A stretch of 64,000 nucleotides of DNA from Dermanyssus gallinae. Taxonomy: Eukaryota; Arthropoda; Arachnida; Mesostigmata; Dermanyssidae. Numbering within the stretch: position 1 is the first letter of the stretch; each line of letters opens with the position of its first letter. The notes beneath the pieces were generated by a model. It did no database searches and had not been told where the DNA came from. It worked only from the letters and a program-made list of their open reading frames with translations. A program made the position numbers and the translations under genes. This document shows positions 62,501-64,000 of this stretch, piece after piece. Location: positions 242,001-306,000 of the forward strand of contig QVRM01001989.1 of the NCBI GenBank assembly GCA_003439945.1, read 5' to 3'.

Positions 62501-63813
62501 GTAGGCACATTCCCATATTACGCAAACTCTCTTAAGGTTTGCAGATTTGGAATAGAGACGGACTGTTTTCTCGTGATATAAGGGTTTCGCACGGCAAGTG
62601 GCCTGAAATGGTGTCGTTTCACATTTTGCTTGAAAACAAAATGTATTCTTATTGTATCTTTTAAAATAAATAAAAAATGATGTTATCCACGCAATCCCTT
62701 CTTTCATATGAGAACTTTCGGGAATGTGCATGAGCACCAATATTGCCGGCAGGAATCTCGGCTGTTAAAATCACTCGGTAAGTCTTAAAGCTATCTAACG
62801 ATCCGAGAGATCCATACCTTCACTTTGTCTGCGTCGTACACCTTAACGCCGAGCGGGGCCGTAAGCAGCGGCGTCGAGCTCAGTCGCAAATCCACTGAAT
62901 AGTCGCCAACTTCATCTGGAGTGAACTCCAGCGTGTGTGAGTCGCTTTGACCGTCTGCGTCTTCCATGGAGTGCTGCACCGGTATCTGCGATGATAAAAC
63001 GACGATATATTTTTACAGGGTTAAACAGCAACTTATCATTACCAAATAATGTTTTGCCGAGTTCTGCGCATTTAACTGCAGCTTCACCTCAGTCATATCT
63101 GACACTGCTGCCAAAACTAAACACGCCACCTTAACAGGCAAATAAATGTATGTCTATCAGAAGGTAATGGATGTTATTGCTACACCTCATGCTTTAAAAG
63201 TACGGTGAAGATTGCAGTGAGTTTTGTTGACTCGTTGGATAGGAGCGCCTTCATTCAGAATACGTTAAGTGCAAAAAATACTTTGTGAAGCTTCGAATTG
63301 ACGCAAACTTTAACAACACTACATTGTCGCTCCTGAATGTTTACACATCTACAATATTGCGATACAGGTGTCGTTAGTTCAGCAGCTATAGTGACTTTGA
63401 CGTACCCTGTTGTTGTTCGGGCCGATGACGAGCGCCTGCAGATTGACGAGCTTCTGCCCTCCGGGTGATAGAACCATCCTACAGGGTCGACGCACGGGTA
63501 CGCGTTCGATGGGGTCGCCGACGAGCTTCAACTTGGACAAATCCAGCACGGGACAGGTGAACGGACTGCCGGGAACGTGGTTTCCGTTGAAGCGCACGTC
63601 GATGGCGTGATCCTCAGCCTCGGTCGGCGTGAAGTGGATCGAGTAGAGCGTCGGCGTCTTCGCTTGAGGTGTCGTCGGAACCCGGCCCTGGTTGACCATC
63701 ACCTCGAGATTGCCCGGCCCTGCACCTGCCGTCTCAACGAGGAACGCTGCCGGCGAGCCTACGAACGCTGGATGTGGAACCTCACTTACCCGAATCTGAC
63801 TGATATCGTATAC
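49883..63813 (-). CDS. Filamin, C-terminal 22 coding exons
   Basis: This minus-strand gene encodes a filamin: an actin-crosslinking scaffold of tandem Ig-like repeats acting under the plasma membrane. I resolve 22 exons with GT-AG borders whose phases all match. Together they are 4629 bp, or 1542 codons and a TAA. The diagnostic repeat ends recur: VPGSPFTCPVLD, VPGSPFTVDV, VTGSPFTCNV, IPGNPFRIEV, VQGSPFKCEA, VAGSPYKVRV, VPGSPFRVRA, VPGSPFTIRV and VPGSPFVVLIF, with AGAGNLEI and GKPMRAFLDT-type strand motifs. About 14 Ig repeats are present. Two linkers rich in Ser/Thr/Gln interrupt them (exons at 60804-61219 and 52622-53062). The protein ends in a Ser/Gly/Pro-rich tail of about 65 residues after the last repeat. 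The actin-binding CH domains must lie past 64000. It could be the orthologue of Drosophila cheerio or of the second filamin, jitterbug; I cannot decide. Confidence 0.94.
50410..50496 (-). CDS. Filamin exon u
   Basis: VKWSGVHVPGSPFVVLIFDT then QDELNRHLQ, the end of the last Ig repeat. Acceptor CGACAG, donor GTTAGT. Confidence 0.9.
50760..50854 (-). CDS. Filamin exon t
   Basis: AFRVEMARESTKDRTILCKY then DPTEPGDYRIE. 95 nt. Acceptor CTTTTAG, donor GTTTGT. Confidence 0.9.
51006..51173 (-). CDS. Filamin exon s
   Basis: SPFTIRVASAPDASRVRVYG then CDTRGAGAGQLTVRVRGPK. Phase 2 nt in, 1 nt out. Donor GTAAGC. Confidence 0.93.
51554..51748 (-). CDS. Filamin exon r
   Basis: KPMRAFLDTRAGGPGELSAH then GTFGLLVTPLESGKHMLSV and GGQHVPG. 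Acceptor AATAG, donor GTATGC. Confidence 0.93.
52277..52469 (-). CDS. Filamin exon q
   Basis: FRCQYTVPKPGLYELVVLFD then HVPGSPFRVRAGPVSDAQRV. Donor GTGAGT, phase 1. Confidence 0.93.
52622..53062 (-). CDS. Filamin exon p with Ser/Thr-rich linker
   Basis: VSGEHRLHLAHNAQPLAQSP closes a repeat, about 75 residues rich in Ser, Thr and Gly follow, then VVRGEGLSVSRVGEVAEFVV opens the next. Starts 5' of any ATG. Donor GTGGGT. The overlapping plus-strand frame (52578-52994) is its shadow. Confidence 0.88.
53335..53568 (-). CDS. Filamin exon o
   Basis: LRPVGGWESVIDAEGALS then SMAFEIPPSESEGG and GTRWTLKYLPK. Acceptor CCTAG, donor GTAGTG. The Ig repeat has an extended, Glu/Ser-rich strand region. Confidence 0.86.
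53937..54328 (-). CDS. Filamin exon n
   Basis: KYRIAITYGGVPVPGSPVTF, SASGAG-type linker, then YTVDHDEDDASWTVSYLPVE and VAGSPYKVRV. One and a half repeats. Donor GTTAGT. Confidence 0.93.
54580..54708 (-). CDS. Filamin exon m
   Basis: NRRDAGYAELDVTATSPLGK then IEVRPSDDGEIIELTPTVA. Also lacks an ATG. Acceptor TTTCAG, donor GTAAGT. Confidence 0.9.
55237..55415 (-). CDS. Filamin exon l
   Basis: This frame has no ATG, so simple ORF listing misses it: SPMEIGPHRIEVYYRGEPV, QGSPFKCEAFDATRVRL, NVKQRVRFK. Donor GT|GTAAGT, phase 1. Confidence 0.9.
55946..56142 (-). CDS. Filamin exon k
   Basis: VRDPSHTMIAHGQGLKSTQT then ARFNIETGGQGDAKDFDIIV. Phase 0 to 2. Donor GTATGT. Confidence 0.92.
56926..57119 (-). 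CDS. Filamin exon j
   Basis: DTTNAGQGTLEVNVSSGG then LYKATFAPKSASPHKIDV and HVVPGFPQAIQ. Acceptor GATTGCAG; the donor GTCTGT is weak but keeps the phase. Confidence 0.9.
57703..57860 (-). CDS. Filamin exon i
   Basis: AEYLPREVGSHLLEVLLGGR then VVDPTRVRAMDI. Acceptor CGTAG, donor GAG|GTAAGC. Confidence 0.9.
58185..58381 (-). CDS. Filamin exon h
   Basis: VLDEKALASQRAGKPILKGS then FDIIEADQPVSIRV and CVVTKFADRSYR. Phase 0 to 2. Confidence 0.88.
58649..58804 (-). CDS. Filamin exon g
   Basis: VVSTERASVRAEV then GVYDVTFTPLDATEHYVNV and IPGNPFRIE. I chose the acceptor GTTGTAG at 58805-58806 because it restores LELVVS in phase 0. Confidence 0.88.
59485..59525. repeat. (TA)n microsatellite in a filamin intron
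   Basis: About 41 bp of TA in the intron between exons f and g. Further intronic tracts lie at 57389-57413 and 55133-55168. Confidence 0.96.
59589..59726 (-). CDS. Filamin exon f
   Basis: VTGSPFTCNVFDVQRVRV then GVDASQAGEGTLEL. Phase 0 at both ends. Acceptor CTGCAG, donor GTATGT. Confidence 0.93.
60150..60292 (-). repeat. tRNA-derived SINE copy 2, in a filamin intron
   Basis: Same head and body as 5236-5385, with more decay in the B box (GGATTCAAGATC). It inserted in the intron between filamin exons e and f, on the same strand as the gene. Confidence 0.7.
60403..60521 (-). CDS. Filamin exon e
   Basis: SGFNATFSPTHVGPNHVFVQ, the core of an Ig repeat. Acceptor TTTTTCAG, donor CAG|GTAGGT. Confidence 0.92.
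60804..61219 (-). CDS. Filamin exon d with low-complexity linker
   Basis: It completes a repeat (EAQPHQISIKFNSIPVPGSP) and then encodes about 60 residues rich in Gln, Ser, Thr and Lys before the next repeat opens (AINTPVTFAIDTTALP). The linker is hinge-like. Donor GTACGT, phase 1. Confidence 0.9.
61780..61952 (-). CDS. Filamin exon c
   Basis: VTDISSGISGLPVYFSIDAS then AGAGNLEIIVANAEG and NVPNYV. Very typical filamin. Donor GTGAGT, phase 2. Confidence 0.95.
62441..62500. repeat. 26-bp tandem duplication in a filamin intron
   Basis: GTAAGTAAACGCATGTCCTG is repeated with period 26 bp, just after a B-box-like GGGTTCGATCCC (62421-62432). It may be a tRNA-derived scrap. Confidence 0.5.
62818..62985 (-). 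CDS. Filamin exon b
   Basis: Acceptor CATCGCAG, donor AAG|GTATGG. Encodes HTLEFTPDEVGDYSVDLRL, the second half of an Ig repeat. Confidence 0.9.
63406..63813 (-). CDS. Filamin exon a
   Basis: Phase 0 to 0. Acceptor TTGCAG, donor AGG|GTACGT. One full Ig repeat (AGAGPGNLEVMVNQGRVP to VPGSPFTCPV) and the start of the next. Confidence 0.92.
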
Positions 63814-64000
63814 CTGCAATCCACATCAGCGGCTTAAGCGGTTAAAATATGTATTTGTGCTGCACAACTGTGCTGGACTGCATCGTAGGAGTAGGCGTCG
63901 TAAGCACAGCAGGCTATGCAGAGAAACGTAGCGCTTTGCAATGATCACAGTGATTTGTGCGAAACGCTCGCTGATGAACGACGCCCTCCTATGTCTACGC

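Overview
This window is eukaryotic and very probably from an arthropod. It has spliced genes with GT-AG introns, long (TA)n microsatellites, tRNA-derived SINE-like repeats, a D34D mariner and many non-LTR retrotransposons, several of them R1-clade, a clade mostly known from arthropods. A parasitiform mite or tick would fit, but that is only a guess. I see no bacterial operons, CRISPR arrays or phage genes.

Layout. 1-1000 holds a degenerate LINE 3' end. 2033-4530 is a plus-strand gene (A) for a small secreted protein with a CX3C...CX3C cysteine pattern. 4700-10500 is relic territory: a SINE, LINE fragments and a degenerate R1 copy. 10916-12138 is a complete but inactivated mariner with TA target duplications. 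13845-18907 is gene B, a minus-strand paralogue of A. Its introns still align with those of A but have been filled with R1 fragments and another repeat. A partial third copy of the B locus, without coding exon 3, lies at 22530-23080. Palindromic foldback elements sit inside (TA)n tracts at 20915-21766 and 35751-37064.

26020-31831 is a minus-strand LINE cut in two by a second retrotransposon (27526-30453). The inserted element has a C2H2 zinc finger, a reverse transcriptase and a restriction-like endonuclease, and is flanked by a 9-bp target duplication. 37245-43144 is a full-length R1-clade LINE with two intact ORFs joined by a UAAUG stop/start, a poly(A) tail and a 12-bp target duplication. 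43562-45415 is a CR1/L2-like LINE, and 45530-47700 holds older R1 relics.

49883-63813 on the minus strand carries the 3' part of a filamin gene. I resolve 22 coding exons whose phases all join, giving 1542 codons plus a stop. They encode about 14 filamin-type Ig repeats, two low-complexity linkers and an unusual C-terminal tail. The actin-binding N-terminus would lie beyond position 64000.

Only the filamin gene and genes A and B look like host protein-coding genes. Most of the rest is transposon-derived.
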